This document shows positions 48,656 to 63,000 of a DNA stretch of 64,000 nt, in pieces. Position numbers and translations under genes: made by a program. Below the pieces are notes generated by a model, which did not search any database, was not told the DNA's origin, and saw nothing but the letters and a program-made list of their open reading frames with translations. This stretch comes from Tetrahymena thermophila SB210 (lineage: Eukaryota > Ciliophora > Oligohymenophorea > Hymenostomatida > Tetrahymenidae). The stretch lies in contig NW_002476246.1 in the NCBI RefSeq assembly GCF_000189635.1, positions 1,116,001-1,180,000 of the forward strand, read 5' to 3'. Each line of letters begins with the position of its first letter. Position 1 is the stretch's first letter.

Positions 48656-49214
48656 ACAATAATTATTTCAAACAAATATATATATATTTCATAAACTATA
48701 ACCTAGATAGTACGAATAGAAAATGAAAGTCAAAATATTATTTTAATTCTTAGTAGATCTTATTTAATCCCAATACAGAAATAAAGGAATGAAACAAATT
48801 AAATATAAAAAAGATTCTAAATATTTGTTCTTTAAAGATTATAAATGAATTTTAAAATATTATAATAAATAATTGATTTATTTTATTTTCTTTTTAATGT
48901 AATTAATATATTAGTGTAACCTTCATTTTGATTTGAATAAATTTTTTTAAATTATAGAAACATAAATTTAATAAAGCTATCAATAATCCAATTAAAAATA
49001 AGCATTCAGTAATCCAAATTTTTATTAATTTGAATTTACTGATTCAATAATATATATGTTCGAATTATTTTTTGAAAGAGATATTAAAGCTTAAAATTAT
49101 AAAATTAAAATGGTAAAAATTATTTTATACTTAAATAATTTTTAAAAAATTACTTTAAATTTTTTAAATTAAAAATTTTGAGGATAGTATTTTATTGTTA
49201 ATAGACGTAGCTTT

Positions 49215-49715
49215 CAGATATATATTGTAGATAAAAGAAAAGAATAAGAAGCATCAAAAATAATAATTAATAAACATTTGAAGCTATTTAAAAAACTCCC
49301 CACCAAATAATTCAATAATCTCATCTCAAAACCTAAATTTGAATTAAAAATAGTAATAATAGAAGGTTGAAAGAATATTTTTTAGTTTTTATAGATTAAT
49401 TTCAATAACAGAAGTGTACATTTAAATCCTAAAATTTGAGATATAAGAATAAAAGAAAAGAATAAGAAACATAAAAAATAATAATTAATCAACATTTGTA
49501 GTTATTTAAAAAGCTCTCCACGAAATAATTCAATAATCTTATCTCAAACCTACATTTGAATTAAAAATAGTAAAAGAAAAGTATAAGAAACATCAAAAAT
49601 AATAATTAATAAACATTTGAAGTTATTTAAAAACTCTCTAGGAAATAATTCAATAATCTTATCTCAAAACCTATATTTGAATTAAAAATAGTAATAATAG
49701 AAGGTTGAAAAAATA
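49215..49715. repeat. Array of ~215-bp tandem repeats upstream of giant gene C
   Basis: Only about one full and two short units (near 49,225, 49,453 and 49,573) remain of the array seen before genes A and B. It ends just before the ATG at 49725. Confidence 0.85.
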
Positions 49716-49724
49716 TCTATTAGT

Positions 49725-52700
49725 ATGAGTAAATCATTCTTTACTTTGAATTTAACAGTCATAATCTTATTGTAATCAATACAAAACTTAAATGCTTAAA
49801 TATGTTAAGCATTTTCTAGGCAGCACCGTAAGATTAAATTAATATTTTAATACATTATGATATAAATTTTAAAAAACAGAGCCTAAATTTTTTGAGAACT
49901 ATATTATTTCTAATTCCTTGAAGTTGCCTAACACTAATATACTTTTGATAAACACTGTATAGTCTTAGAGTATAGTATATTATATTGATCTTTCTAGTGA
50001 AATTGATAATGTTGTGAATGTGGTTAAGAGTAAATTTAAATAAATAGTTTATACTTTTTAAAACAATTTTTATTTTATTAAAGCTAAATATGTTATATAT
50101 CAAATGGAGTATATACTATAAAGAAATCAAATTTTAGTTGTGAATTCAGGATAGCTAATATACGCAGATCCTTATACTCTTGAATCTAAATAAACACTAG
50201 CATTCTCTAATTTAGAAAGTATGCATTTCATGAAAGGATCTAATTATTTAGTCTTAAAAAGTGCAACATATTTATTATATGTTGTTGACTTTATAGAAGG
50301 AAAATAAATTCTATCTTTGAATGTTTTACCTTATAATTCTGACTGTGGTAATCATATTGCTTCAGCAAAGTTACTTTAGCTTTAAAATGGTTAGAATTTT
50401 ATAGCAGTAATTGATTAGTATGGTGCTTATACTTGGTCAATTGATTTTAAAACTTTAGAATTCTCATTCAATGGATATTATTCGCAAGCAGGTATAACTA
50501 ATTTTTAAGTCTTTTAAAGAATAATATTTCACTCTATTTTATTTTATAGCTAATAATTATAGCTTAATAGATTTGCACAAGAGTTATGATATTATATTTT
50601 TGGCAGGAGCCAATTGTCAAATCAATGCTTTCTAGATCATTAATTTATAAGCGAATTAGATAAAATTAATCAAGACTGATTGTAGATTAAATATATTAAT
50701 AATTTTCATTATAAATTTCTTAAAATTTTAAAAAATAGATCTACCAAGTGGTCAATCAGGAGATAGTATAGCCAGTTTAAGCTTTATAAATTCTTAAAAT
50801 AATTAAGGCAGTTTATACATAAGTGGCTAGTGGTCTATTTATAGAATAGATTTAAATTTTGTCTATAATTAGAAAACAAATACATTTGATTCTTTTAGGT
50901 TTGATAATATCAATCAACCTTTTACTGTTTAACTACCAGGAAGTCCAACTAATCAATGGTATCATTTGGAAGAAAGTCAATAATTGTTAATACCATACTA
51001 CACTAATTACTTTTATTAAACAGCTCTATTTGCTTATTCATATAGTACAGACACTTAGCTCATTCGTTTTAGTAAAAATAAAATTTCAAAAATAAATTAA
51101 TTTACTTTAACCATTATACTATAAAATTAAGATTATATTTCTACAGGTTTTACAAAAATATTTACTTTCTAACTCAATTAAGAAGTATATTTTGTTGTTT
51201 CTACATTATATGAAATTTAAGTCACTAAAGATTCTCCAAGTAACCTAAAATCTATCCTTACTTATCCTCTTATTTAGTCAATCAAAGCAAGATAAAATAC
51301 ATTTTTTTCTGTAAAAAACTGTAATACTTGTTTTATTGCTATGCATGATTCTACATACTTAGCATTTTATAAAGTAATGGACTCATCATTCACTCCTTAA
51401 GTAATTATTTCTTTCTTTCTATTTTAATCAAAAATATTAAAGTTATTATAAAAATAAAAACAGGTATACGATTTAAGTTAGATAAATCTTAATACTGATT
51501 CAATAAGCTTCAATATTGATCCCTACTAAGATATTAATCAAGCTGTTTGGGTTATTGTAGGAATACCTAATAAATAAAATAATGAAAATTTCTTATTTTA
51601 TGCTATAAGTATTACCTCTTAATAATAGTTTTAATTGCTCTCTGATAAAGTAGAAGACAATAATCAAAATACAAGTTATGCTCTCTATTCCTAAGAAGAT
51701 TAAGAAATCGTTGGAATTGCTGTTAATGGAAGTATTTTTGTTTGGAATGCAACAGACCTTTCATTCAAATACTCAATAAGTAATCTTACAATAAAATTAA
51801 AAATGGGAATAAATTTCATTTTAGATGAAAATAAACTAATGAAATATCAAATCCTATCTCAACAATTAAAAAAATTTTTTTTCATTAATTTAAAAAAAAT
51901 AATAATAAAATATTTTATTTATTTATTTAAAAAATTAATTTTGATAAAAAGCGTCTGATTGTTCTGGCTCAATAATTGGTTAATTATTTCATACTGATGA
52001 TAATAAATTTCTAATAACAGTTTGTGGTGATTACAGTATAACTATCTATAATTTCTCTAAAAAAACATTTTAACAATTAATGAAACTATAGTCAAATCCA
52101 TACTATTTAAATGTATTGAATAAAATAAATATGTTTGGAGTTGGAGATAATATGAGCGGAGATGTTTATTTATGCAGTTTTAATACAGTTACCTAATAAT
52201 TTGAATTATTTATGCATTTCCAGTCTCCTTCTTTAACAGATTGTGGAAATAATATTCAGTATATAGAAAAGACTTAGGTTTTATTTATTTAGTATTACTA
52301 CAGTAATACATTTTTCCCTATTGGATAATGTCTTTAAAATTTGCCTAGTTGTACTTAGAAATGCTAAATGTAGTTTTATTTTAATACTACTGAAACTGCT
52401 GATACTAAAAGCCTATATGGGATAGGTTCTTTTGAATAGCCTTTTACATCTTCTTTGAGTATAATTCCATCTTTACTTTTAGTAAATAAATCTTTAGATT
52501 AAAATAAATATTTTACCAAAGTATTTTTCTATTTAAAAATAATATTTTAATTTTAAAAATAGGTTAAATAATATTTCGAATTAATAAACGGATTTGAAAT
52601 TCTAAACGTTAATATATTAGTGAGCAACTAAAATTAGATGGTATTTTACAATGACTTGCTAACTTTGTAAGATTTTGCATAAACGAATTTAACAATTTAG

Positions 52701-55700
52701 AGCTGGAATAATAATAATAATCAATTAGCTTAAATTAATGTAAATTAGTTGCTCCAATTTTCGGGTCTCTTTATGCTAAACATTGATGATATACTTTTTA
52801 ATTTTATTATTAGTAGCTCTTAATAAAATTGTGGGGTTTCTTTCGATGGTATTATTTCGAGTGCTACTATAGATAACATAAGTATATCTTCAACAGATAG
52901 TACATCTCATTGCTTCTTTTTTTAAATAAATAATTCTTTCTTGACTATTAAAAATATAAACATAAAAAGTTTAGATTTTTCAAATACATCAGCTTTAATA
53001 TCAATCGTTAATTCTTAATAGGTAATTTTTTAAATTGTAAATTTAAAATAAATGAAATATTTTTATTATATTAAATAGATTGCACTTTAAAATATTCTAA
53101 TAGATAGTTGTAAATTAAATGAAAAATTCAGTATATTAACCTAAGATAGCGATGTTAATGTTATTATTGATACTTTTATAATTTAAAATAATCTATGCGA
53201 TATAAATTAAATTTACTATCCACAATTCTCTGGTTAGCTATTTGAAGCTGGTGAGTTCAATGTAGCTAATATGACAATATCCAATAATCAGTTTTGTAAT
53301 TTATAGATATTCTCAACTGTCAGCACAATCAAACAAAAAAATTAAACATTTTAGTTCTAGTATATAACTATGTACAATAACTCATTTTATACAACACATA
53401 ATTATCTCTTTTTTGATGCTATTTATTCAATAAATCCTCTTCCCTAACACACTTTAAATATGAGTTATTTAAATTTCACAGATAATTCTTACTTTCCCTC
53501 TTCTTAAGTTTAATCAGATATCTACCTCGGAATTACTTAATTAGTTCTAACTGAACAAATTTTTTCAGTTTTAATAAATGAAGTTACAGTAAAAAACCAA
53601 TAAGAAATAGCATTTTGTTAATTATCCTAATCTTCTCTAGTTTCAATTAGCAATATTTCTTGCTTAAATGATAAACAATTTTTTGATAGTTTAGTCAATA
53701 GAGAGTACGGTGGATGTTTAATTTTCAATGAAATAAAAAAGATTAGCATAACTAATATATAATCAAGCTATATAAAAGCAATAGATAATTCTATTTTAGT
53801 AATAAGAAATATAGCTTACACAAATTCAGTAATAAATTTATCAAAAGTAGTTATCACAAGTTCATATTTTGAATAAACTTAAACTAACTCCTAAGCTAAT
53901 CCAATTTTAATTACTTCCACTTATACTTCTAATATAACAATAAGCAACTCAATTTTTAGCTAAAATAGATTAAATACAATTCCTAAAACCTCATCTTATT
54001 CAACTTCTGCAATTCAGGTGTTTAATCCATTAGGTACTATATATTTAGTTAATAACCAATATATTAATTCAGTATCTAGTAGTATCTTTAATTTTCAATA
54101 TATAGTTGGTCTTAATATAACTATCATTAATGCTAATTGCAAGCAATCTTCATTTAATATCACAGATAATGTAACAACTTTTAAATAATAAGGAGGCTGC
54201 TTAAGGGCTAAATCAAACAATTTGTAAATTCTTTCTTCAAATTTTAGCCAATCCACAGCAAGCTAAGGCTCGTTTATTTACTTCGAGAGTCTTAGTTCAG
54301 TGACAAATATTTTTATAGAAAAATCTTCATTTGAAGAAGGTTATGCTTAGAATGATGGTGGTGCATTTTACATAGATTCACAAGACTCAAATTTAAGTTT
54401 TGTGTGTAAATCATCAAACTTTAGTAATATCTATACTCTTAGTTCTTATTCTTCCTCGATTTCAATAATGTAAATTATTTTAATTTAAGATAAAAATGGT
54501 AACTTTGTATAAATAAATGCACACTAGTGCGCGGAATCAAAAATTAAAAAATTTAAATTTTATTTTTAATATTTAATTAATGCATGTTTTTTGAAATTTT
54601 GATTTTTTTTTAGCAATATGTGCGCATTTAATCAATGGATTTTATAAAAATATTTATTAACATAAAGTTATTACTATAAAATAATGAAAATTAAAAATAA
54701 TATTAAATTTTTTTTAATCAATATTCAGATAATCAGAAAATTAGAATTTATTAAACTAGATTCTATTCTAAGAAGGAGAGTTAATCAATATTTTAGGCTA
54801 GACGAACTCATATTTTTTGAATACCTAAAATTCTAATGTTACTCTTTTTAATATTGATAATAATAATTTTAACTAAACTTATCCTGATTATTTGTATCTA
54901 ATAGTAAAGCTATCTGAAATCTAATCAGTGTCATTTTTCTAACTTTAAAAATCTATGCTCTCAATTGTTGATTGCGGATTTTAAAATTTAATAATAAAAA
55001 ATTTACAAAATACTTCCCCTCTTCTAATTAATGGTATTAATACGAGTATTATAATTTAAAGATTAATAATTAAAGACTCTACGTTTTCCACATACTTAAT
55101 TAGTGTCAATTAAGGATCTCTAACTATTGAAGATTCTTAATTTATAAATATAAATTAGATATCCTCAAAACGAGTATTACAATCCTAGATTTCTCTGATA
55201 AATTCTGGAGCACTTATATCATTATATTAATCTAAATTATAAATTTAATAATAAACAATATTTTAGAAAATAATTTGCATGCTATGCTTTGGCTCTATAC
55301 TTTAGTTGAACTAAACACAATTTTTTATATCTGACTCTCAGTTTTTAGAATCAAAAGTGATTAAAATAATTTAATATCATACAAGCTTTTATGTAATTTA
55401 AATATTTATTTAAAAATAGGCCAATAACGGTGGTGCTATATCAGTTAATGGTTTTGTTTCTAATCTTAATTATATATAAAACACTAAAATGATTGGAAAT
55501 ACTGCCATATCAGATGGAGGAGCTATGCTTTTAATAGCCTAAAAAGATGATGTAATAAATACTTTTTTTTTAATAATTAAAATTTTTAATCATACAATTA
55601 ATAGATTTTTACTTTAACTTTGTCTAATTGCTAAATTACTGACAATCAATCTTTAAATGGAAGTGGTGGGGCATTATTTATTAGCTCCGAAAGTGAATCA

Positions 55701-58700
55701 ACAGTACAGTAATAGATCAAAATTTAGAAAACAAATCTATCAAATAACAATGCAGTTATCGGAGGATGCATTAATAATCTAGGTATAAATCCAGTTATAG
55801 ACTCTCAAAGCATTATATTGAATAACTAGGCTAGTCTTTATGGAGATAATATAAATTCGTATCCTGATCATTTAGGTTTGATCATGACTACAGATTTAAA
55901 TAAATATTTCAATTAATCAACTAATTCTTTAATTTTATCAAATATTAAAAGTGGAACTTAAATCCCAGATATAATCTTTTAGCTAAAAGATTAAACAGCT
56001 ATACCAATATTTCCATTAGATGCTGATAAAATAATAATTTAAGCATAGTTTAGCAGCAAAACAAAAAATATATCAAATTATTACATTAGAGGAAATTCTA
56101 CCGCATTTGTTGATTTAAAATAGAAATAATTTGTTTTTTAAGGTATGTAATTAATAGGGATTCCAAATTCAAAAGCAATAATTGAGTTCAAATCTGATGT
56201 TATCAAAATTTTAAATAAACAAACTAATTAATTTGAGTCTAACTATTCTTATGAATTAGAAGTTTATTTTAGAAGTTGTAATTATGGTGAAATTGAGAAT
56301 TTTTACAATACATATACAGAATGTGTTGTCTGTGAATAAGATAAATACTCTCTCGATAAACAATAATGTTATTCATGTCCTTCTGGAGCAAAATGCCAAA
56401 ATGGAATTATATATGTAAATTAAGGATTCTGGAGAAAAGATGAAAGTAGTCCTCTTGTTATAGAATGTGCAAATAAGCCTTCAAACTGTATTGGAAGTAC
56501 TTATGGTAATTAAGTATGCTTAGAAGGTTAAATAGGACCTCTATGTGAAGAATGTGATGTAAATACAATTTTTTAAATATTACTTTAACAATAAATTTAA
56601 AATTAATAAGATATATGGTAGCTACTGGGGAGAAAGCTATTCTAAAGTTGGATCTTATTAATGTGGGTAATGTAAAGAATTGAGTGCTTTATTGTGGAAA
56701 GCAATCTTAATAATAATCTGGACTTTATTTTCAATTCGACTTGCCATAAAAGGAGACTTAGAGGAATAAACAATAAATGCTTTTTAAGTAGCTCTGAAAA
56801 GACACTTATTAAAGAATAATCAAAGCACTTCCTTAAAAGGGACTAAATATTAATCTAAATTAAATGTCAAATATGATAACCAAAAAGATAAAAAATCTCG
56901 AAATGGAGAAAAAGCTAGTGTTTATATTAAAGTATTCATTAACTATTTACAAATAGTAGGATCAATTATTACTTTCAATATTAAATTAACTACAGGTAAT
57001 AAAAATTAAAATTTTTTAATTTTAAAATTATTAATTTATTAAGATTATTTATTTATTTATTTAAAAAAACTAAATTTTTTAAGATGAAAATAATATTTTA
57101 AATTTTATCAAACAAACAAAAGATATATTTGATACTTCATAGTATTTAGGAACACCTGTAAGATAATAAATGAATTCTGCTGAATGTATATTAAAAGATA
57201 TATAAACAGATATACCAATGATATATCTTAAATTACTATTTACTCTAATTGTTCCAATTGGCTATTTAATGGTGTTTGTAGTTAGCTTAATCTTATAAAG
57301 GGTATTTACAAATATAAAAGTTCGTTATTATTCTATTTGTACTGCTGCGATCTTTATATTTATTTTAGTTTAGCCTGATTTAGTTTCTCAAATGATAGGT
57401 CTTCTATCATGCAGGGTAATTGGAGATTCTAGTTACATACTCTATAATATAACTTATGAATGCAACACTAGCGAGCACTAGAGATATAGTTCTACCTTAG
57501 TAGCTCCTTGTTTATTAGTGTTTGCTTTTATTATACCAATAGGACTTTTTTATATACTATACAGAAATAAAGATGACTTGCAAAACATTTAAATATATAA
57601 GAAATATGGCTTTTTATACAGAGAGTATAAAAGCCAAAAATATTATTGGGAATTCGTGAAAATGTTAGAAAAAATTTTAATAATTATAGTTCTTAACTTC
57701 TATTCCCAAGATACTAATATTAAAGGAGTGCTAATTTTTATTGTGGTTTCTCTCTATGGGATAGCATCTAGTGTTTTATAACCCTATCGTTTGAGCGGAT
57801 ACAATACAGTTGATTTCTATCAAACAAACGTGTGTGCAGTTTCTGTATTACTTTGTTTATTCATTAGCAATAATCCCTTCAATTATTATGTAATGACTTC
57901 TATTATAATTATAATCACAATCAATGCTTGGTTTATTATTGTAATAATTAAAAGAGTTATTATAGGACTCTTAACATAATTTAAGAATGTTATCATTTCA
58001 TTTTTTTAAAAATTTTCTTATACAAAGTTGCTTGTTCAAAAGTTTCAAAAATAAAAATTAAATCCATAATTGAAAGCTAAAATATAAAGAATTTTTAAAG
58101 AATTTTTAAATCTTAGTGAAGAGCAAAAGTATGATCTTTTATTATCTGGTATAAAGATATAAATAGGTATTAAAACTCTTGTTATTTGTTATATTTAATA
58201 TATTTAATTTATAGGTAAAAATCATAAAAGACTGTTTAAAGATTAATAGATTAATTAAACTATTAAATAAAATAAACTAAATGACTTAGCTACTGAAAAT
58301 TAACAAAAATTAAACTCAGAAAGAGATTACTTTCATAAAGATAGTATAAGTAGCCCAAATACTCTATATACCAGCAAGACGAACTAATCTCCTATTTTTT
58401 TATGTAATATTTTTATTTATTTTTTTTAATCATTAAATTTTTTAATTAAATATTAATTAGAATTAGAAGAATTAAATGTAGTAAAGAATTAAAAAGAGAG
58501 TTAAAAAGATAAAGAGGATAACTCTAATAAATTAATAAAATTAAAAAAAAAATACTTAGCTATTAGAAATTAACAAAAATTAAACTCTGAAAGCGATTAC
58601 TTTGATAAAGATAATGAAAATAACCCAAATACTGTATATAGCAGCTAGACAAACTAATCTCCTCTTTTTAAATGTAATATATATAATAGTTTTTTTTTAA

Positions 58701-59161
58701 TCATTAAATTTTTTAATTAAATATTAATTAGAAATCGAGGTGTTAAATTTAGGAAGGAATTAAAAAGAGAGTTAAAAAGATAATGAGGATAACTCTAATA
58801 AATTAATAAAATTAAAACAAATATACTTAGCTACTAAAAATTAACAAAAATTAAACTCTGAGAGCGATTACTATGATAAAGATAATGAAAATAACACAAA
58901 TACTGTATATAACAGCTAGATAAACTAATCTCCTCTTTTTTAATGTAATATATATAATAGTTTTTTTTAATCATTAAATTTTTTAATCAAATATTAGGAT
59001 TCGAAGAATTAAAAATGGCAATGGATTAGAAAGAGAGTTAAATAGATAAAGAGGATAACTCTAATGAATAAATAAAATTAAATTCTGTTAAAAAGGTGGA
59101 TAAAAATAATAATTTAATTTATTTTACTGAATATGAAATAGATAACACTTTAAATATCTGA
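49725..59161 (+). CDS. Giant receptor-like transmembrane protein C
   Basis: Third paralog, about 2,690 aa, same architecture as A and B: signal peptide, propeller-like and beta-helix-like ectodomain, Cys-rich neck (about 56,320-56,560), multispan C-terminus (about 56,660-58,000) and duplicated tail exons (58215-58403, 58461-58673, 58732-58944, last from 58998). No frame-breaking indel was seen. Gene C confirms the intron at 51778-51950: here the intron lacks bases present in A and B, while the flanking exons stay in frame. Direct splicing to 58998 creates the same TGA across the junction; otherwise the frame runs to TGA at 59159. Confidence 0.85.
54511..54634. repeat. Inverted-repeat element inside an intron of giant gene C
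   Basis: Equivalent of the intronic foldbacks in A and B, with left arm GCACACTAGTGCGCGG and right arm ATGTGCGCATTTAAT. Confidence 0.55.
58215..59161 (+). repeat. Duplicated tail exons of giant gene C
   Basis: Three cassettes with cores close to SDYFDKDNENNPNTVYSSQ plus the shortened last exon. The first cassette is the most diverged (RDYFHKDSISSPNTLY). Confidence 0.8.
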
Positions 59162-59260
59162 AAATTATTATTATATATTAATAATACATATTATTTTTTT
59201 GTTTTTAACTAAAAAGATTAATCAATCAATTTTAAAGTTCATTTTTCCCTATTAATAATA

Positions 59261-59326
59261 TACTGTAATTCCTCGTTAACATGATCCGTCCGACTTCCAA
59301 AAAACCACTAAAATTAAGCGTTTTGT
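59261..59326. mobile_element. Left part of the TA element, right end missing
   Basis: TACTGTAA and the next roughly 58 bp match the left half of the 44.7-kb insertion with a few mismatches (shared ATGATCCGTCCGACTTCC). The right end TTTACGGTA is absent and unrelated sequence follows. The insertion therefore predates the B/C split, and C later lost its right side at the end of the block. Confidence 0.6.
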
Positions 59327-60012
59327 TTTTGAAGTGAAAATTTCAAATCTAAAAGTTTAATAATTATCTAAAAATTAGATTACTAAGAAATATATTCTGA
59401 ATTATTATTAAATCATATTACTTTTTAATGTTATTTTGATTTATCACTTTAAATAGTATCTAAAAATTTAATATCAGCTTATTTATACTTCCTTTCTGGA
59501 ATTCTTTTAAGGTTTATTGAATGAGCAAGCATTTTATTAAGCATTTAAGTTATGGAAAAGTTTTAAAATATAATCATGTTTAAATAATATAAGCAATATT
59601 ATTTTAAAATATAATAACCCTAAAAATTATTAATCAAAGAAAATTATAAAAAATTTAAAATTATTCGACAGATTAATTGAAAAATAAAATAATAACTAAA
59701 TTAAAAAAATATTTATTAAATTTTCAAGTATTAATAATTATTTTTATATCAATTATTAATTTAAAATATAAAATATTTTTTATCACTAAAATGTCCACAG
59801 CAATTTTAATAACTAGATTTGTGTTCAGTATAATAATTTAATTTTTGATCTACGAATGAAATCAATAATACTTTTAAAACACACTTAAAAAGAAAATTAG
59901 TGTAATCTATAAATAAATTATATAAAAATTTGAAATTTACAAGCTTAAGATTATAATCAAATATATGTAAACAAAAATTAATTAATAATCAATTTTTTTA
60001 CAAATAAATAAA
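59327..60012. other. 5' flank of the third channel gene
   Basis: About 0.7 kb of A+T-rich DNA with no supported frame; leader and promoter region of the channel gene starting at 60013. Confidence 0.55.
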
Positions 60013-63000
60013 ATGAGAAGATTAGGTGTAACAAAAAAGTAAAGCTTCAATGTGAATGACTAATTGCGTGATTTTAAAGAAATTAAAGATAAAGATAAAG
60101 ATGATTTGAATAATCTTTCGTTTTCATTTGATAAATCTAACCATGAAAATATTTTACCAGGATTGAAGAACACTAATAAAAGCATATCTGAAATCCAAAA
60201 AAATGAGGAGTAATCTCTATATATATCTAAAAATTAATTGATACACAGAGATGAATAGAGTTTTAGGATGAAAATATAAAATAATGCTTAAAGCTAATTG
60301 GATCAATCTCAATTAACTTTTTCATAAAATGCTATATAACTTCCTGATAACTCAAGCATTTTAATTTCTGAATAGAAATTAAATAAAAGACAAAACTCTA
60401 ATATTTTAGAGAGGTCTATTTATGAATAAAAGAAGAAAAGTATGTTAGCTTAAATTATTTAGTTGCCTTAAACACCTTAAAAAAGTGGTTTTTCAAACAA
60501 TAAATATTAATATTCAAAGCAAGCTAGTAGTAATATAGACAAAACAAGTAATGAAAAAATCGAAACTAAAAATTTATTCTTTTTTAAAAAGACCAATATG
60601 GTAAAAAAATTTATCAATAGTATGCTACAATATGCATAAAGTTACAACTTCAAAAACTTAACTCAAAAGTAATTTGAAATATTAAATGATTAAAGCTCAG
60701 ATTACCATTATTATTAGCAGAGAGGTCTTATCCAAAAAAAGGTATGATTATTAATTATATTTTGAATAATTAATTTTTATACAAAATAGAAACTTAACAT
60801 AATTTATGTTTATAAAAATATAGGAACAAAGTATTTCTACTCATTACTTTACATAATTTTCCTCGTGTAAAATCAAATCTTTATTTTAGCAGTAATTTTA
60901 CCAGTTTTTTGTGTTAAAAATAGTGTTGAGAAACTATCTTGTTAAAAGCGAAAAGCTCATTCTTTCTCCTGTATTTTTTATATAACTTTTTTTATTTCAT
61001 CATATAAATAAAATCCTTTATACTTGAAAAATGAATGTCTTAAAAATATTTTTTTGTTTGTTATAATATAGGATTCAATGTTTTTTATCATTTGGGATAT
61101 TCTAACAATGATTTTATGGATATTTATTGTGTTTTATGTACCTTTTAGAGTCAATTTTTAGTTGGCTGAGGAAATTGAACTGCATGAAACCTTTTCTTAT
61201 TTTTAAATATTAATATTCTGTTTTTTGGTAGCAGAAACAACTATAAGCTTGAATAAAGTATAAAATTATTAAAATAATTGATTATGGCGTTTATTTCTAA
61301 CTTATTTTTAATATAAGGCTGTGTTTAAAAGAGGTAGAATAATTGTAAGCAGGGAATATATACTTCGCAGATACATGAAGAAAGAATTTTTGTAAATAAT
61401 TAGAATTAATTTATTAGCTCAATGTTTCATATACTTAACCAAATTTTAAAATAATAGATTTGACTTTTTTATTTTCTTATCTTATTTTCTGTCCACACAT
61501 TTTTACGATCTACGATATTTAGAATATGTTCTAGAGCTGAGAATATTCAGAGTCATTCAAACTTATAAGCAGCTATTTCAGAAATTTGATTAAGAATCAA
61601 AATACAATATTTTTAGAAGGATATCTTTATTAGCTTTGGTAGTTCTTACATTTATTAATACACAAGGATCTATTTTCGTGTTATTAGGTTTTTAAGAAAA
61701 ATAATAATAATAGTAAATGAAGTTTAAAATAGACAACGATTCTGATTTTTCTAGATATGTAGCTGCGATTTACTGGTCTACTATTACTATGACAACAATT
61801 GGATATGGCGATATTGTTCCAATCACAAATCTTGAAAGGATTTATGTTTCTATAGTTAGTCTGATATCTTGCGGAATATTTGGATATTCGATTAGTCAAA
61901 TATAAGAAATAGTAGGGGAAATTTAAAGAAAATCTGAAACCTTTAATAAAAAAATGCAAGTAATTCTTTAATTAATATTTTACTTGCCAAAAATTTTGAG
62001 ATTATTAATTTATTTAAAGGCATTAAATAAAATAATGAATTCAAGGTAACTGAATAAAAAAATAATGTATCAAGTAATTAAATACTATGAGTACTTACAC
62101 AAAGAATCTGATAGCAACTTAGAACAAGAAGGGCTCACAATGATAGAAAATTTACCTAAATCAATGAGAGATAGCATAAAATTTGAAATGAATCACAAAT
62201 ACTTATATTCTTAAAAGATATTTTCTTTAAATTTCACCAAGCCTTTTCTAAATGAGCTCTCTATGAAAATTAAGTAATTAAAAATTGGTCCAGAAACGGA
62301 TTTATATTAATTAGGTGAATTTGATAAGCGACTCTTCTTTGTGTAAAAAGGTTCTATTATGCTATATATTAAATAAAGTAATAGTCAAAAGGAGTATTCA
62401 ATTTTGAGCGTAAATATTTAATTTTGTAGTTGATTGTTTATTAGTTATTTAAATAATATTACTTTGTATTTTCACTGACAAAAATTAAATAAGAAAAGCT
62501 AAAATGGTGTTTTAATTTTATAAATTGAATTTTTACTGACTCTAAATTAAAACTAATATAATATTTAACAAAAAAGAAATATTTAATTTAAATTTCAATA
62601 CTTTTAAAAACTTAATTATCCTTTTATTCAAAAATATTCTTATATTACTACTTTTTCCTTCCTAAATTTATTTCTTTATGAATTCAAATTATTTTTTATT
62701 TTTAGAAAGGTAGCATGTTTGGAGAATTAGAATTCTTTAATTAAAGCAGTAGAATGTTCGGAGCCAAATCTTAGAGCGTTGTATAGCTTTTATTTTTGGA
62801 TTTTGAGGACTTTTATTAAATACTATAATAGTATGAAAAAGATTTTGTAATTAATTATTTTTTTAAAATATTTTAAAGGTTATTAATTTATTTTAAAAAT
62901 AGATTTTTAAGAAAAAATATTTTATTTTATTTTTAAATGGTATTTTATTAAAAAATAGGAGAGCTATAATTTGATCAAAGATCAATTAAGAATAAATCAA

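Larger units (their letters stand above)
47016..59326. repeat. Segmental duplication, block C
   Basis: Third copy of the block, truncated at its left end and with an internal deletion of about 375 bp near 47,062 at a short ATTA match. It ends within the partial TA element at 59261-59326. Confidence 0.85.

Noticed and set aside
61684..61959. Minus-strand standard-code frame opposite the pore exon of channel gene 3
   Set aside because: The plus strand encodes the TIGYGD pore in frame with flanking exons; the minus frame is a shadow.
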